Shown piece by piece: positions 50,576 to 61,423 of a DNA stretch of 64,000 nucleotides. The stretch spans positions 1-64,000 of the forward strand of contig NZ_LRRH01000071.1 in NCBI RefSeq assembly GCF_001646785.1, written 5' to 3'. Both the position numbers and the translations under genes were made by a program. This stretch comes from Rhodococcus phenolicus (GTDB lineage: Bacteria > Actinomycetota > Actinomycetes > Mycobacteriales > Mycobacteriaceae). Each line of letters begins with the position of its first letter. Position 1 is the stretch's first letter. The notes below the pieces were generated by a model. It was not told the origin of the DNA, searched no databases, and saw nothing but the letters and a program-made list of their open reading frames with translations.

Positions 50576-52024
50576 TCACACCTTCGATTCGGCGGGTGAT
50601 TCCGCTCCTGCGTCCGCGGACTCCGGCGACCCTGCCCGGCGTCCGGGAATCGTCAGCGTGATCGCTGCTGCAACGAGAGCGGACACGAGGCCGATCGCCA
50701 GGATGGCGAGGAAGCCGGTCTCGGAGGGGACCGGGTGACCGGCGAACTCGACGGTCAGGTGCGCGAGCACCACCCCGGTCACCGCGGCGGACACGGTGTT
50801 CCCGATCGAGCGGATCAGCGTGTTGACGCTCGTGGCGGACGAGATCTCCGATGCCGGCACCGCGCCCATGATCAGCGCGGGCAGCGCGGCGTAGGCCAGT
50901 CCGACCCCCGCGGCGATGCTGCACGTGACGACCAGCAGACCCCAGGACGAGTTCATCGCGATCAGGGACAACCCGTATCCCGCCGCGATGACCAGGCAAC
51001 CCGCGAACAGCGTGACCCGGGGGCCTCGGAAGGACATCAGGCGCGCGGCCAGGGGAGCGGCCGCCATCATCACGATCCCGGCGGGCGCGCACCACACGCC
51101 CATCGCCACCATCGACTGGCCGAGTCCGTGGCCCGTCTCCGCGGGCAGCTGCCGGATCTGTGGTACGACGAGCGACTGGATGAACAGTGAGAAGCCGATC
51201 ACGGCGGTCACCGTGTTGGTCAGGAGCACCTGTCGTCCCGATGCGACGGCGAGGTCGACGAGCGGATCGCGGGTCCGCCGTTCCCACAGCGCCCACGCCG
51301 GCAGGACGACGATCGCACCCGCCGCGAACGCGAGGGTCACCCCGCTCGTCCACCCCCAGTCCCCGCCCTTGGACAATGCGAGCAGCAGGAAGACCAGGCC
51401 CGCACCCAGACCCACCGCCCCGAACCGGTCGAAGCGACGACCGGTGGCGTGCGCGGGCGTGTGGGGCACGAACCAGCGGATGAGCACGGCGATCAGCACG
51501 CTGAGCGCGCCGACGCCCCAGAACAGGGCGCGCCAGTCGGCGTGCTCGGCGACCACCGCGGCGAGCGGCAGACCGAGCGCGCCGCCGATTCCCATAGACG
51601 CGCTCATCATGGCGATCGCGGAGGGCAGCCGATCGGGCGGCACCAGTGACCGCAGTGCACTGATCCCCAGCGGGATCATTCCGAATCCCATTCCCTGGAG
51701 CGCCCGGCCGACCAGCATGGGCGTCAGGGATGTCGCGACGGCACACACGAACGAGCCCAGGACCAGGGGAATCGTGCAGAGCAGCATCACCCGGCGGGCG
51801 CCGAGGAGATCGCCGAGTCGGCCGGTCACCGGAGTGATCACCGCGCCGGCCAGCACGGTCACGGTGACGACCCAGGACGCGTTCGCGGCGCTCGTGTCGA
51901 GGAGGAGCGGGAGCTGACCGAGCAGCGGTACCACCAATGTCGACATGAGGGTGGTGACGACGCCGGCGAATGCGAGTCCGCCGACGACGAGGCCGGGGCG
52001 GGTCGAGGGCACGGGACTGTCCAC
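50576..52024 (-). CDS. MFS transporter, DHA2 (EmrB/QacA) family
   Basis: Protein of 482 residues with about 14 hydrophobic segments. The N-terminal half contains GGLAFAGVVTTLMSTLVVPL and the family motif GRLGDLLGARRVMLLCTIPL; the motif C-like GVGLAYAALPALIMGAVPAS is in the second half. DHA2 pumps export drugs, dyes or metabolites by proton antiport. AAGGAA precedes the GTG at 52024 by six bases. It is divergent from a LysR gene, with the palindrome TGACGCGCGTCA (52087-52098) next to a possible -10 box, so it is probably regulated by that protein. Confidence 0.88.
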   Translation of the reverse strand: MDSPVPSTRPGLVVGGLAFAGVVTTLMSTLVVPLLGQLPLLLDTSAANASWVVTVTVLAGAVITPVTGRLGDLLGARRVMLLCTIPLVLGSFVCAVATSLTPMLVGRALQGMGFGMIPLGISALRSLVPPDRLPSAIAMMSASMGIGGALGLPLAAVVAEHADWRALFWGVGALSVLIAVLIRWFVPHTPAHATGRRFDRFGAVGLGAGLVFLLLALSKGGDWGWTSGVTLAFAAGAIVVLPAWALWERRTRDPLVDLAVASGRQVLLTNTVTAVIGFSLFIQSLVVPQIRQLPAETGHGLGQSMVAMGVWCAPAGIVMMAAAPLAARLMSFRGPRVTLFAGCLVIAAGYGLSLIAMNSSWGLLVVTCSIAAGVGLAYAALPALIMGAVPASEISSATSVNTLIRSIGNTVSAAVTGVVLAHLTVEFAGHPVPSETGFLAILAIGLVSALVAAAITLTIPGRRAGSPESADAGAESPAESKV

Positions 52025-52086
52025 GCGGATTCCTTGCCTGTGAGGGAATTTCGGCGCGTCGGTGGAACCCCGACCCTCCGAGGCTA

Positions 52087-52098
52087 TGACGCGCGTCA
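52087..52098. promoter_or_regulatory. perfect palindrome near the MFS promoter
   Basis: TGACGCGCGTCA, adjacent to the minus-strand TAGCCT (52086-52081) that may be the -10 box of the exporter. Candidate operator for the divergent LysR regulator or another repressor. Confidence 0.35.
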
Positions 52099-52146
52099 CG
52101 TACTCGGCCAATATCGTTCTCGGCGTTCGGTCATGCCGAATCGCTA

Positions 52147-52226
52147 TGGCCGACAGAACTCCGGGCCGATAGAACGCCGGGCCGATAGAACGCCGGGCTG
52201 ACAGAACGCCGGGCTGATAGAACGCT
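52147..52226 (+). repeat. five tandem 16-bp repeats upstream of the LysR gene
   Basis: Five units of 16 bp (consensus GGGCCGATAGAACGCC) run from 52147 to three bases before the LysR ATG. Units 2 and 3 are identical; others differ at one to four positions. Each contains TAGAAC, resembling a -10 box. The unit length is not a multiple of three, so this is regulatory rather than coding DNA. Confidence 0.8.
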
Positions 52227-52229
52227 GCC

Positions 52230-53171
52230 ATGGACACTCACCGGCTCAGGTACTTCCTGAGCATCGCCGAGCACGGATCGATGTCGCGGGCGGCGAACGT
52301 GCTCGGAATCGCGCAGCCGGCTCTGAGTCGTCAGGTACGCCGGCTCGAGGACGACCTCGGTGTCACGTTGTTCGTCCGGACCTCCCGCGGAATGGAGCTG
52401 ACCGAGGACGGCGAACGACTGCGCGCGAGCACCGCCACACCGCTGCGCCAACTGGAACTCGCCCTGCAATACGCGGGGTCCCCGTTGGCGCGCATCGAGA
52501 GAGGACTGCGGATCGGCCTGACGGAGACGGCCGCCGGCATTCTCGCGGCTCCGCTGCTCGGTGGTCTGGCCGCGGCGTTTCCCCGGGTGAACTTCTCCGT
52601 CACGGTCGCGAACACGGGACGACTCGTCGACGAGTTGATCCAGGAGACCCTGGACACCGCGATCATCCATTCGGTCCCCGACGACCGCTTGTTCTACAGC
52701 GATCTGCTGGTCGAGGAGCTCGTCGTCGTCGGGGGGCCCGCATCGGTGCTCGACCCCGCGTGTCCGATCGAGTTCTCCGAACTTTCCGAACTGCCGCTCG
52801 TCCTCCCGGCCTCCTCGACCGGGATCGGCAGTGCTCTGGTGAACACCGCGCTGCGCCGGAACGTCACGCTCACTTCCCGGTTCGTGACCGATTCGGTGCA
52901 GGCGACGAAGGATTTCGTCGAGGCGGGACTGGCCTATTGCGTCCTGCCCGTGTCCGCGTGCGGAGTCGAGCTCGAGGCGGGCCGGCTGCGCTACGCGCCG
53001 CTTCGTGACCCGGCGCCGACGCAGCGCCTCGGTATGGCGGCCACCGGCAGGCACAAGCTTCCCAGGGGGTTCTCGATCAAGGTCGGACTGATCATCAGGG
53101 ACGAGATCGCCCGACTGGTCGGGTCCGGCCGGTGGCCCGCTCGGATCCTGCCCCCGGCTCCCCGGCCGTGA
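52230..53171 (+). CDS. LysR family transcriptional regulator
   Basis: Protein of 313 residues. The N-terminal winged helix-turn-helix is RYFLSIAEHGSMSRAANVLG with IAQPALSRQVRRLEDDLGVT; the rest is the type 2 periplasmic-binding-like effector domain (LRIGLTETAAGILAAPLLGG, GLAYCVLPVSACGVELEAGR). It is divergent from the DHA2 exporter, the usual regulator-target pairing. The ATG at 52230 stands immediately after the 16-bp tandem repeats. It probably responds to an aromatic or drug-like ligand exported by the pump; that is inference. Confidence 0.92.
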   Translation: MDTHRLRYFLSIAEHGSMSRAANVLGIAQPALSRQVRRLEDDLGVTLFVRTSRGMELTEDGERLRASTATPLRQLELALQYAGSPLARIERGLRIGLTETAAGILAAPLLGGLAAAFPRVNFSVTVANTGRLVDELIQETLDTAIIHSVPDDRLFYSDLLVEELVVVGGPASVLDPACPIEFSELSELPLVLPASSTGIGSALVNTALRRNVTLTSRFVTDSVQATKDFVEAGLAYCVLPVSACGVELEAGRLRYAPLRDPAPTQRLGMAATGRHKLPRGFSIKVGLIIRDEIARLVGSGRWPARILPPAPRP

Positions 53172-53199
53172 TCGCCGGGCCGGGATGGCGCACAGCCGT

Positions 53200-53205
53200 T
53201 AGGCT
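53200..53205 (+). promoter_or_regulatory. possible -10 box upstream of the acidic small protein/fbiC
   Basis: TAGGCT about 58 bases before the start of the acidic small protein gene; no clear -35 hexamer. Confidence 0.3.
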
Positions 53206-53263
53206 CGGTCGTACCCGGCCGGTCCGGTACGCGGGCCGTCCGGTCGAGACGAGGAGGACTGTG

Positions 53264-53458
53264 ATGCCCGGATCAGAGCGCCCCGACGAGTTCGCCGGAC
53301 TGCCCGAGGCCGACCGCATCGAGCAGGCCACCGACGTCTACGACGACGACGCCGACGACGAGGTGGTGCCGGAAGAGGTTCCGCTCGAGGTCGACCCGGG
53401 GGACGCCGTCGAGCAGGCACTGACGGTGCCCGAGGACGAGGACTATCCCAGGGAGTGA
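53264..53458 (+). CDS. small acidic protein, 64 residues
   Basis: Highly acidic protein with Asp/Glu runs ([20 protein letters not shown]) and no known domain. AGGAGG six bases before the ATG at 53264 makes expression likely. It lies 46 bp ahead of fbiC on the same strand and may be cotranscribed. Function unknown; other fbiC neighbourhoods in related genera often carry a similar small acidic gene, as I recall. Confidence 0.65.
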   Translation: MPGSERPDEFAGLPEADRIEQATDVYDDDADDEVVPEEVPLEVDPGDAVEQALTVPEDEDYPRE

Positions 53459-53504
53459 GCACCCGGAGGTGGCACACGTCGCACCCGTGGCGCATGATCG
53501 GCCA

Positions 53505-56105
<2,601 letters not shown>

Positions 56106-56285
56106 TCTTCCGGCGTTCGACGAGCGGCGTGCGTTGCCAGGTCAGGGCACCCTAACGCGCAGGCCTGCCCGGTCGCCGGAGGATACTGGACTGCGGTGGT
56201 GTCCGAGCACGCCACGATCGAAGAACCGCGCAGGCCGCCGGGGATGCCGGGCCGGAGGGCCGACAGAGAGGCAGGGAGAGCAGCA

Positions 56286-56609
56286 GTGACGTACACGATT
56301 GCGGAACCGTGTGTGGATGTGTTGGACAAGGCATGCATCGAGGAATGCCCCGTCGACTGCATCTACGAGGGTGGACGCATGCTGTACATCCACCCCGACG
56401 AGTGCGTCGACTGCGGTGCGTGCGAGCCGGTGTGCCCGGTCGAGGCGATCTTCTACGAGGACGACGTGCCGGACGAATGGTCCGGGTACGTGAAGGCGAA
56501 CGTCGACTTCTTCGACGACCTTGGTTCGCCCGGCGGTGCGGCCAAGCTCGGCAAGGTCGACTACGATCCGCCGTTCGTCAAGGCGCTGCCTCCCATGGGC
56601 GAGGAATGA
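56286..56609 (+). CDS. fdxC: 7Fe ferredoxin FdxC
   Basis: Ferredoxin of 107 residues. Cluster motifs are [17 protein letters not shown] ([3Fe-4S] side) and [15 protein letters not shown] ([4Fe-4S] side), the 7Fe arrangement of actinobacterial FdxC. It transfers electrons to cytochrome P450s and other oxidoreductases. The GTG at 56286 is chosen. It lies 2 bases ahead of dapC and downstream of fbiC, as in Rv1177-Rv1178. Confidence 0.95.
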   Translation: MTYTIAEPCVDVLDKACIEECPVDCIYEGGRMLYIHPDECVDCGACEPVCPVEAIFYEDDVPDEWSGYVKANVDFFDDLGSPGGAAKLGKVDYDPPFVKALPPMGEE

Positions 56610-56610
56610 G

Positions 56611-57732
56611 TTGACCTCCACCGTGACTCCACGCGCACGCCGATCGGTGGCGAGGACCCTGCCGGACTTCCCCTGGGATTCGCTCACCGGCGCCAAGGAG
56701 AAGGCGGCGGCGCATCCCGACGGGATCGTCAACCTCTCGGTCGGCACGCCGGTCGACCCGATTGCGCCGTCGATCCGCGAGGCGCTCGCCGCGGTGTCGG
56801 AAGAGCCCGGCTACCCGACGACCCACGGCACCGCCGAACTGCGGGCCGCCGCCGTCGACGCGCTGGCCCGCCGCTACGGCATCACCGGGCTCGACGAGGC
56901 GGCGATCCTGCCGGCGATCGGCACCAAGGAGATGATCGCGTGGCTGCCGACCCTGCTCGGACTCGGCGCCGATGATCTCGTCGTCATCCCGGAGCTCGCC
57001 TACCCGACCTACGAGGTCGGCGGTCTGCTCGCCGGGGCGCGGCTGATCCGCGCGGACGGACTCAACCGGCTCGGCCCCGAGGGCGCGGCGCTGGTGTTCG
57101 TGAACTCCCCCTCGAATCCGACCGGCAAGGTGCTCGGCCTCGACCACCTCCGGAAGGTCGTCGACTGGGCCCGCAGCCGCGGCGCGATCGTCGTGTCCGA
57201 CGAGTGCTACCTGGGTCTGACCTGGGAAGGCGAGGCGCTGTCGATCCTGCACCCGAGCGTGTGCGACGGCGACCACACCGGTCTGCTGGCCGTGCACTCG
57301 CTGTCGAAGACCTCCAACCTGGCCAGCTACCGCGCCGGGTTCGTCACCGGCGATGCCGAACTGGTCACCGACCTGCTCGAGGTGCGCAAGCACTCGGGCA
57401 TGATGCTGCCGCTGCCGATCCAGTCCGCGATGACCGCGGCGCTGCTCGACGACGAGCAGGAGAACATCCAGCGCGAGAAGTACCGGGCACGACGTGAGGT
57501 GCTGCTCGCCGCGGTGCGCGGCGCCGGTTTAACGGTCGATCATTCCGAGGCGGGGCTCTACCTCTGGGCGACCCGCGGCGAGGAGTGCCGCGCGACCGTC
57601 GACTGGTTCGCCGAACGCGGAATCCTGGTGGCGCCGGGCGAGTTCTACGGCCCCGGCGGTGTCCGGCACGTGCGGATCGCCCTGACCGCCACGGACGAGA
57701 GGATCGCCGCCGCCGCGTCCCGGCTCGGCTGA
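56611..57732 (+). CDS. dapC: succinyldiaminopimelate transaminase DapC
   Basis: Class I/II PLP aminotransferase of 373 residues. Pyridoxal phosphate binds to Lys in HSLSKTSNLASYRAGF; NSPSNPTGKVLG and DECYLGLTWEGEA complete the site. With FdxC directly upstream (1 base apart) and a lysine-pathway counterpart in Rv1178, DapC (N-succinyl-LL-diaminopimelate aminotransferase) is the best assignment. TTG 56611 with GAGGAA upstream is the likely start; GTG 56623 is an alternative. Confidence 0.85.
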   Translation: MTSTVTPRARRSVARTLPDFPWDSLTGAKEKAAAHPDGIVNLSVGTPVDPIAPSIREALAAVSEEPGYPTTHGTAELRAAAVDALARRYGITGLDEAAILPAIGTKEMIAWLPTLLGLGADDLVVIPELAYPTYEVGGLLAGARLIRADGLNRLGPEGAALVFVNSPSNPTGKVLGLDHLRKVVDWARSRGAIVVSDECYLGLTWEGEALSILHPSVCDGDHTGLLAVHSLSKTSNLASYRAGFVTGDAELVTDLLEVRKHSGMMLPLPIQSAMTAALLDDEQENIQREKYRARREVLLAAVRGAGLTVDHSEAGLYLWATRGEECRATVDWFAERGILVAPGEFYGPGGVRHVRIALTATDERIAAAASRLG

Positions 57733-57769
57733 ACGCGTTCGGTAACCGGAGCAACCGGTCACACGCAGG

Positions 57770-57775
57770 TAGATT
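57770..57775 (+). promoter_or_regulatory. -10 box for the rhomboid-like gene, leaderless arrangement
   Basis: TAGATT lies seven bases before the GTG at 57783. No Shine-Dalgarno sequence precedes that start. Confidence 0.45.
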
Positions 57776-57782
57776 GACGCTC

Positions 57783-58457
57783 GTGAGCACCTCAGTCGAC
57801 GACCCGCGTTCGGTGGTGCTCTACGTCGTGTTCGCGGTGCTCGCGACCCTGCTGGCGATGCGGTGGGCCCGCGTCCGCGACCTCGGCTCGTTCCTGTGGC
57901 CCCCGCCGCTCGCCGCGACCGTGCTGTGGCTCGTCGTCGCGGTGCCCTCACTGCTGCAACTCGCCGTCCCCACGCTGAACGAGATGTTCCGCCGCAACCC
58001 GGTGCAGATCCGCAACGACGGCGAATGGTGGCGGGTGATGACCTCGGTGCTCGTCCAGGACGGGGGAGTGGTCGCGACCTTCGCGAATCTGCTGCTGCTC
58101 GCCGTGCTGGCCGTCGCGGGGGTCCGCGTGTGGGGAGCCGGCCGGGCCGTCGCGCTGTTCGCCGCCGGACAGTTGCTGTGGGGATTGTTCGCGTCGTTCG
58201 TGTCGCCGTCCGCCGGTGCCGGCTGCTCCGCGGCGGCCTTCGCGCTGGCCGCCGCGACCGCGGGACTCCGGCTCGCGGTCGGGGCACGCCGGATCGAGCT
58301 GGTGGGGTCGCTGGCGATCCTCGCGATCGGCGCGTTGCTGCTGTTGATCGACGACGCACACGGCGTTGCGGTGCTGGGCGGCACACTGCTCGGGGCGGTG
58401 CTCGGCACCGTCATGCCGCCGACCCGCCCGGTTCCGATGGCGGCGGTCGGTCGCTGA
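57783..58457 (+). CDS. rhomboid-like intramembrane protein
   Basis: Membrane protein of 224 residues with about six hydrophobic helices. It resembles rhomboid serine proteases: the helix pair with NDGEWWRVMTSVLVQ and the possible catalytic dyad Ser149 (SPSAGAGCSAAAF, standing where GxSG is usual, so G replaced by A at the fourth position) and His193 (DDAHGVAVLGGTLLG). It may cleave membrane proteins or be an inactive family member. GTG 57783 is supported by the TANNNT box. Confidence 0.65.
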   Translation: MSTSVDDPRSVVLYVVFAVLATLLAMRWARVRDLGSFLWPPPLAATVLWLVVAVPSLLQLAVPTLNEMFRRNPVQIRNDGEWWRVMTSVLVQDGGVVATFANLLLLAVLAVAGVRVWGAGRAVALFAAGQLLWGLFASFVSPSAGAGCSAAAFALAAATAGLRLAVGARRIELVGSLAILAIGALLLLIDDAHGVAVLGGTLLGAVLGTVMPPTRPVPMAAVGR

Positions 58458-58484
58458 GCCCGCGGGTTGTGGGAAGGTGATGCC

Positions 58485-59915
58485 GTGTCTGCACTCCTGT
58501 CCTCGCTGAATCCCCTCGCCGTCGCTCGCGGCGACGACGTGCCCGACGCCCTCCGCATCGACGGGCACACGTTGTCGCGCAGCGACATCCTCGGCGCTGC
58601 GACGGCCGTGGCCGCGCGGGTCGCGCGGGCCGAGCGGGTCGCCGTGCTCGCGACCCCGACCGCGGCGACGGTCGTCGCGATCGTCGGCGCGCTGCTCGCT
58701 GGGGTGACGGTCGTGCCGGTGCCGCCGGATTCCGGCCCGGCCGAGCGGGCGCACATCCTGAACGATTCCGGCGCGCAGGCGTGGCTGGGGGCCGCACCGG
58801 AACCGGACGAGGAGGGCCCCCGGTTGCCGGTGATCGCCGTGCGGCTGCACGCGCGGGACTGGCACGCGCTGCCCGAGCCGGACCCGGCCCGTATCGCGTT
58901 CGTGCTCTACACCTCGGGCACCACCGGATCGCCGAAGGGCGTGCTGCTGAGCCGCCGCGCGATCGCCGCGGGTATCGATGCGCTCGCCGAGGCGTGGGAA
59001 TGGACGAGCCGGGACACGCTGGTGCACGGGCTTCCGCTGTTCCACGTACACGGCCTGATCCTCGGGGTTCTCGGGCCGCTGCGGGTGGGCAGCCGGCTGA
59101 TCCACACGGGGAAGCCGACACCGCAGGCGTACGCCGAGGCCCGGGGAACCCTGTATTTCGGGGTACCGACGGTGTGGGCGAGGGTGGTCGAGGACGAGGA
59201 GTCGGCGCGGGCGCTGAGCGGGGCGCGGCTGCTGGTGTCGGGGAGTGCCCCGTTGCCGGTGCCGGTGTTCGAGAAGCTGCGCGAGCTGACCGGGCTGACC
59301 CCCATCGAGCGATACGGCATGAGCGAGACGATGCTGACGTTGAGCACCCGCGTCGACGGGGAACGCCGGCCCGGGTGGGTGGGTACGCCGGTGCGTGGCG
59401 TGGAGACCCGCTTGCGGGACGAGGACGGCGCCGCGGTCCCGCACGACGGCGAGAGCATCGGGGTGCTGCAGGTTCGCGGGCCGATGTTGTTCGACGGCTA
59501 CCTGAACCGCCCGGACGCGACCGCGGAATCCCGGACGGACGACGGCTGGTTCGTGACCGGTGACGTCGCTGTGATCGATCCCGAGGGGTTCCACCGGATC
59601 GTCGGGCGCGAATCGACCGATCTGATCAAATCGGGCGGATTCCGGATCGGTGCCGGAGAAATCGAGACCGTTCTGCTCGGACACCCGGCGGTGCGCGAGG
59701 TCGCGGTCGTCGGAGTGCCCGACGACGATCTCGGGCAGCGCATCGTCGCATTCGTCGTGCCGCGCCCAGGTGCCGCGGAGGTCGACGGAGAAGAACTCAT
59801 CGATCTTGTGGCGCAACAACTTTCGAAACACAAGCGGCCACGGGAAGTGCGTCTGGTGGAGGATCTGCCGCGCAATGCGATGGGGAAGGTGCAGAAGAAG
59901 CTGCTGCAGGGGTAG
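58485..59915 (+). CDS. acyl-CoA synthetase, FadD36-like
   Basis: AMP-forming enzyme of 476 residues. The adenylation motifs are VLYTSGTTGSPKGVLLS (phosphate loop), ERYGMSETMLTLSTRVDGER, GWFVTGDVAVIDPEGFHRIV (hinge), STDLIKSGGFRIG and the C-terminal Lys in LPRNAMGKVQKKLLQG. It probably activates a short or medium carboxylic acid to its CoA ester. Length and following PucR-type gene match Rv1193-Rv1194c (FadD36), as I recall. GGGAAGG precedes the GTG at 58485. Confidence 0.88.
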   Translation: MSALLSSLNPLAVARGDDVPDALRIDGHTLSRSDILGAATAVAARVARAERVAVLATPTAATVVAIVGALLAGVTVVPVPPDSGPAERAHILNDSGAQAWLGAAPEPDEEGPRLPVIAVRLHARDWHALPEPDPARIAFVLYTSGTTGSPKGVLLSRRAIAAGIDALAEAWEWTSRDTLVHGLPLFHVHGLILGVLGPLRVGSRLIHTGKPTPQAYAEARGTLYFGVPTVWARVVEDEESARALSGARLLVSGSAPLPVPVFEKLRELTGLTPIERYGMSETMLTLSTRVDGERRPGWVGTPVRGVETRLRDEDGAAVPHDGESIGVLQVRGPMLFDGYLNRPDATAESRTDDGWFVTGDVAVIDPEGFHRIVGRESTDLIKSGGFRIGAGEIETVLLGHPAVREVAVVGVPDDDLGQRIVAFVVPRPGAAEVDGEELIDLVAQQLSKHKRPREVRLVEDLPRNAMGKVQKKLLQG

Positions 59916-59991
59916 GGTCCGCTGCCGGGGTGGATGGGCCTCGTCGGCAGCAGAGTCCCGGGCGGGAAATCTGTGACTCGGGGTTGCGCAT

Positions 59992-60009
59992 TCCGCCCCC
60001 GAAGGCGGA
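59992..60009 (+). terminator. possible terminator after the acyl-CoA synthetase gene
   Basis: TCCGCC and GGCGGA flank CCCGAA, followed by TTGTTTCTG, a short hairpin with a T-rich tail about 80 bases after the stop. Confidence 0.4.
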
Positions 60010-60053
60010 TTGTTTCTGCACAGTAGGTACGTCTACTCATTGGGGGGTTGAAC

Positions 60054-61334
60054 ATGTCTGTGACCGATCACGTGCGTCCGACGGTTCCGGGGGGAGGCGA
60101 GCCCGCCTTCGTCGTCGACGGAAAGCCGGCGTCGGTACCGCTTCGTGATCTGCCGGCGGTCGCCCGCAAGCTCGTGGCGCACTTCGCCGATCATGTCGCG
60201 CCGTGTTCGTTGCGGCCCGGTGACTCGCTGCGCGGCGATGTCACCGAGGTCACCGTCCGGTGCCTGCGCATCGCGATCCACCTGCTCGACGCCGGCGAGC
60301 TGCCGTCGGATGCCGACCTCGCCGAACTGCGCAGCAGCGCCGCGCAGTGGGCGCGGGCCGGTTTCCGGCTCGAATACATGCTGCGCATCTACCACGAGGG
60401 CATCCGGCTCGGCTGGGAACTGGTGACCGACCGGGCCGGGGAGGGAGACATCGAGTCCGTCGCCGCGGCGTCGCGGTTGTGGATGGCGTTGCTCGAGCGG
60501 GTCACCGTCGCAGCGACCACCGGTTTCGTCGCCGAGCTCGACGCGATCAAGCGGGAACGGGACGTCGCCGCGCAGGAACTCGTCACCGCCCTGCTCAGCG
60601 GCCAGGACGCCGCCGCGGTCGCGCGACGATCGGGCCTCGAGCTGGCCGACGGGTACACGGTGCTGGGCCTCGCGCTCGCCCGCCACCCGGACTCCCGCAA
60701 CCCGCACGTGCGGCAGGACGTCGTCGCGCGGCGCACCCTGCGCCGCGTCGAGGTGGAGCTCGAGGCGGCCTGTGAGGGTCGTCAGCTGTCGCTGCTCGGC
60801 CCGGAGGGCGGCACGGTGCTGCTCGCGGGTGCGCGCAGCGACGACTCCGTCGCGATGCTGCGCGAACGCATCGAGTCGGTTTCGGGAGTGCCGGTGACGA
60901 TCGCGCTGGTCCACGCGACGGTCTCCGAGGTCCCGGCGGGGGCGCAGCAGGCCCACGAACTGCTCGATCTCGTCCGCCAGCTGGGCCGCACGGCCGGGGT
61001 GTACCGCATGCAGGACCTGGCGCTCGAATACCAGCTCACCCGCCCCGGACCGGCGCGCGAATACCTCGCGCGGGTGCTCGAACCGCTCGACGACACCCCC
61101 GAACTCGTGGAGACGCTCGAGACGCACATCGCTCACGATCTCAGCCGCCAGCTCACCGCCCGCACCCTCCACGTGCATGCCAACACCGTCGACTACCGGC
61201 TCAAGCGGATCGCGCAGCTCACCGGTTTCGATCCCACGCGGCCGTCCGGACTGCGGCAGCTGCAGGCAGCGATCGTGGCCCGCAGGCTGGAGGCCATCGT
61301 CCCCGACCGCGTCGAGAGCCTTACGATGCTGTAA
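60054..61334 (+). CDS. PucR family transcriptional regulator
   Basis: Protein of 426 residues. The C-terminal PucR-type helix-turn-helix is typical: LTARTLHVHANTVDYRLKRI then AQLTGFDPTRPSGLRQLQAA. The N-terminal half (about 1-290) is a sensory GGDEF-like or RsbR-type region without known motifs (PSDADLAELRSSAAQWARAG, FRLEYMLRIYHEGIRL). GGGGGG lies just before the start, ATG 60054. It follows the acyl-CoA synthetase and may regulate the neighbouring genes; the ligand is unknown. Confidence 0.85.
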   Translation: MSVTDHVRPTVPGGGEPAFVVDGKPASVPLRDLPAVARKLVAHFADHVAPCSLRPGDSLRGDVTEVTVRCLRIAIHLLDAGELPSDADLAELRSSAAQWARAGFRLEYMLRIYHEGIRLGWELVTDRAGEGDIESVAAASRLWMALLERVTVAATTGFVAELDAIKRERDVAAQELVTALLSGQDAAAVARRSGLELADGYTVLGLALARHPDSRNPHVRQDVVARRTLRRVEVELEAACEGRQLSLLGPEGGTVLLAGARSDDSVAMLRERIESVSGVPVTIALVHATVSEVPAGAQQAHELLDLVRQLGRTAGVYRMQDLALEYQLTRPGPAREYLARVLEPLDDTPELVETLETHIAHDLSRQLTARTLHVHANTVDYRLKRIAQLTGFDPTRPSGLRQLQAAIVARRLEAIVPDRVESLTML

Positions 61335-61354
61335 CGATTACGTCTCCTGACCGA

Positions 61355-61360
61355 TAGCAT
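61355..61360 (+). promoter_or_regulatory. -10 box of the VWA-protein gene
   Basis: TAGCAT gives transcription near 61367, leaving a leader of about 57 bases with the strong ribosome binding site GGGGGAGGAG. Confidence 0.45.
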
Positions 61361-61423
61361 GTGACCAGGCTCATATCGGGGTGTCGCTCCGAGGTCTGCA
61401 TGGGCGGTCGGGGGAGGAGTCGT

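Noticed and set aside
50576-52237. A longer MFS start through the 16-bp repeat region
   Set aside because: The repeat translates to a repeated junk peptide (AFYRPGVLSA); the GTG at 52024 has a ribosome binding site and begins at the first helix.
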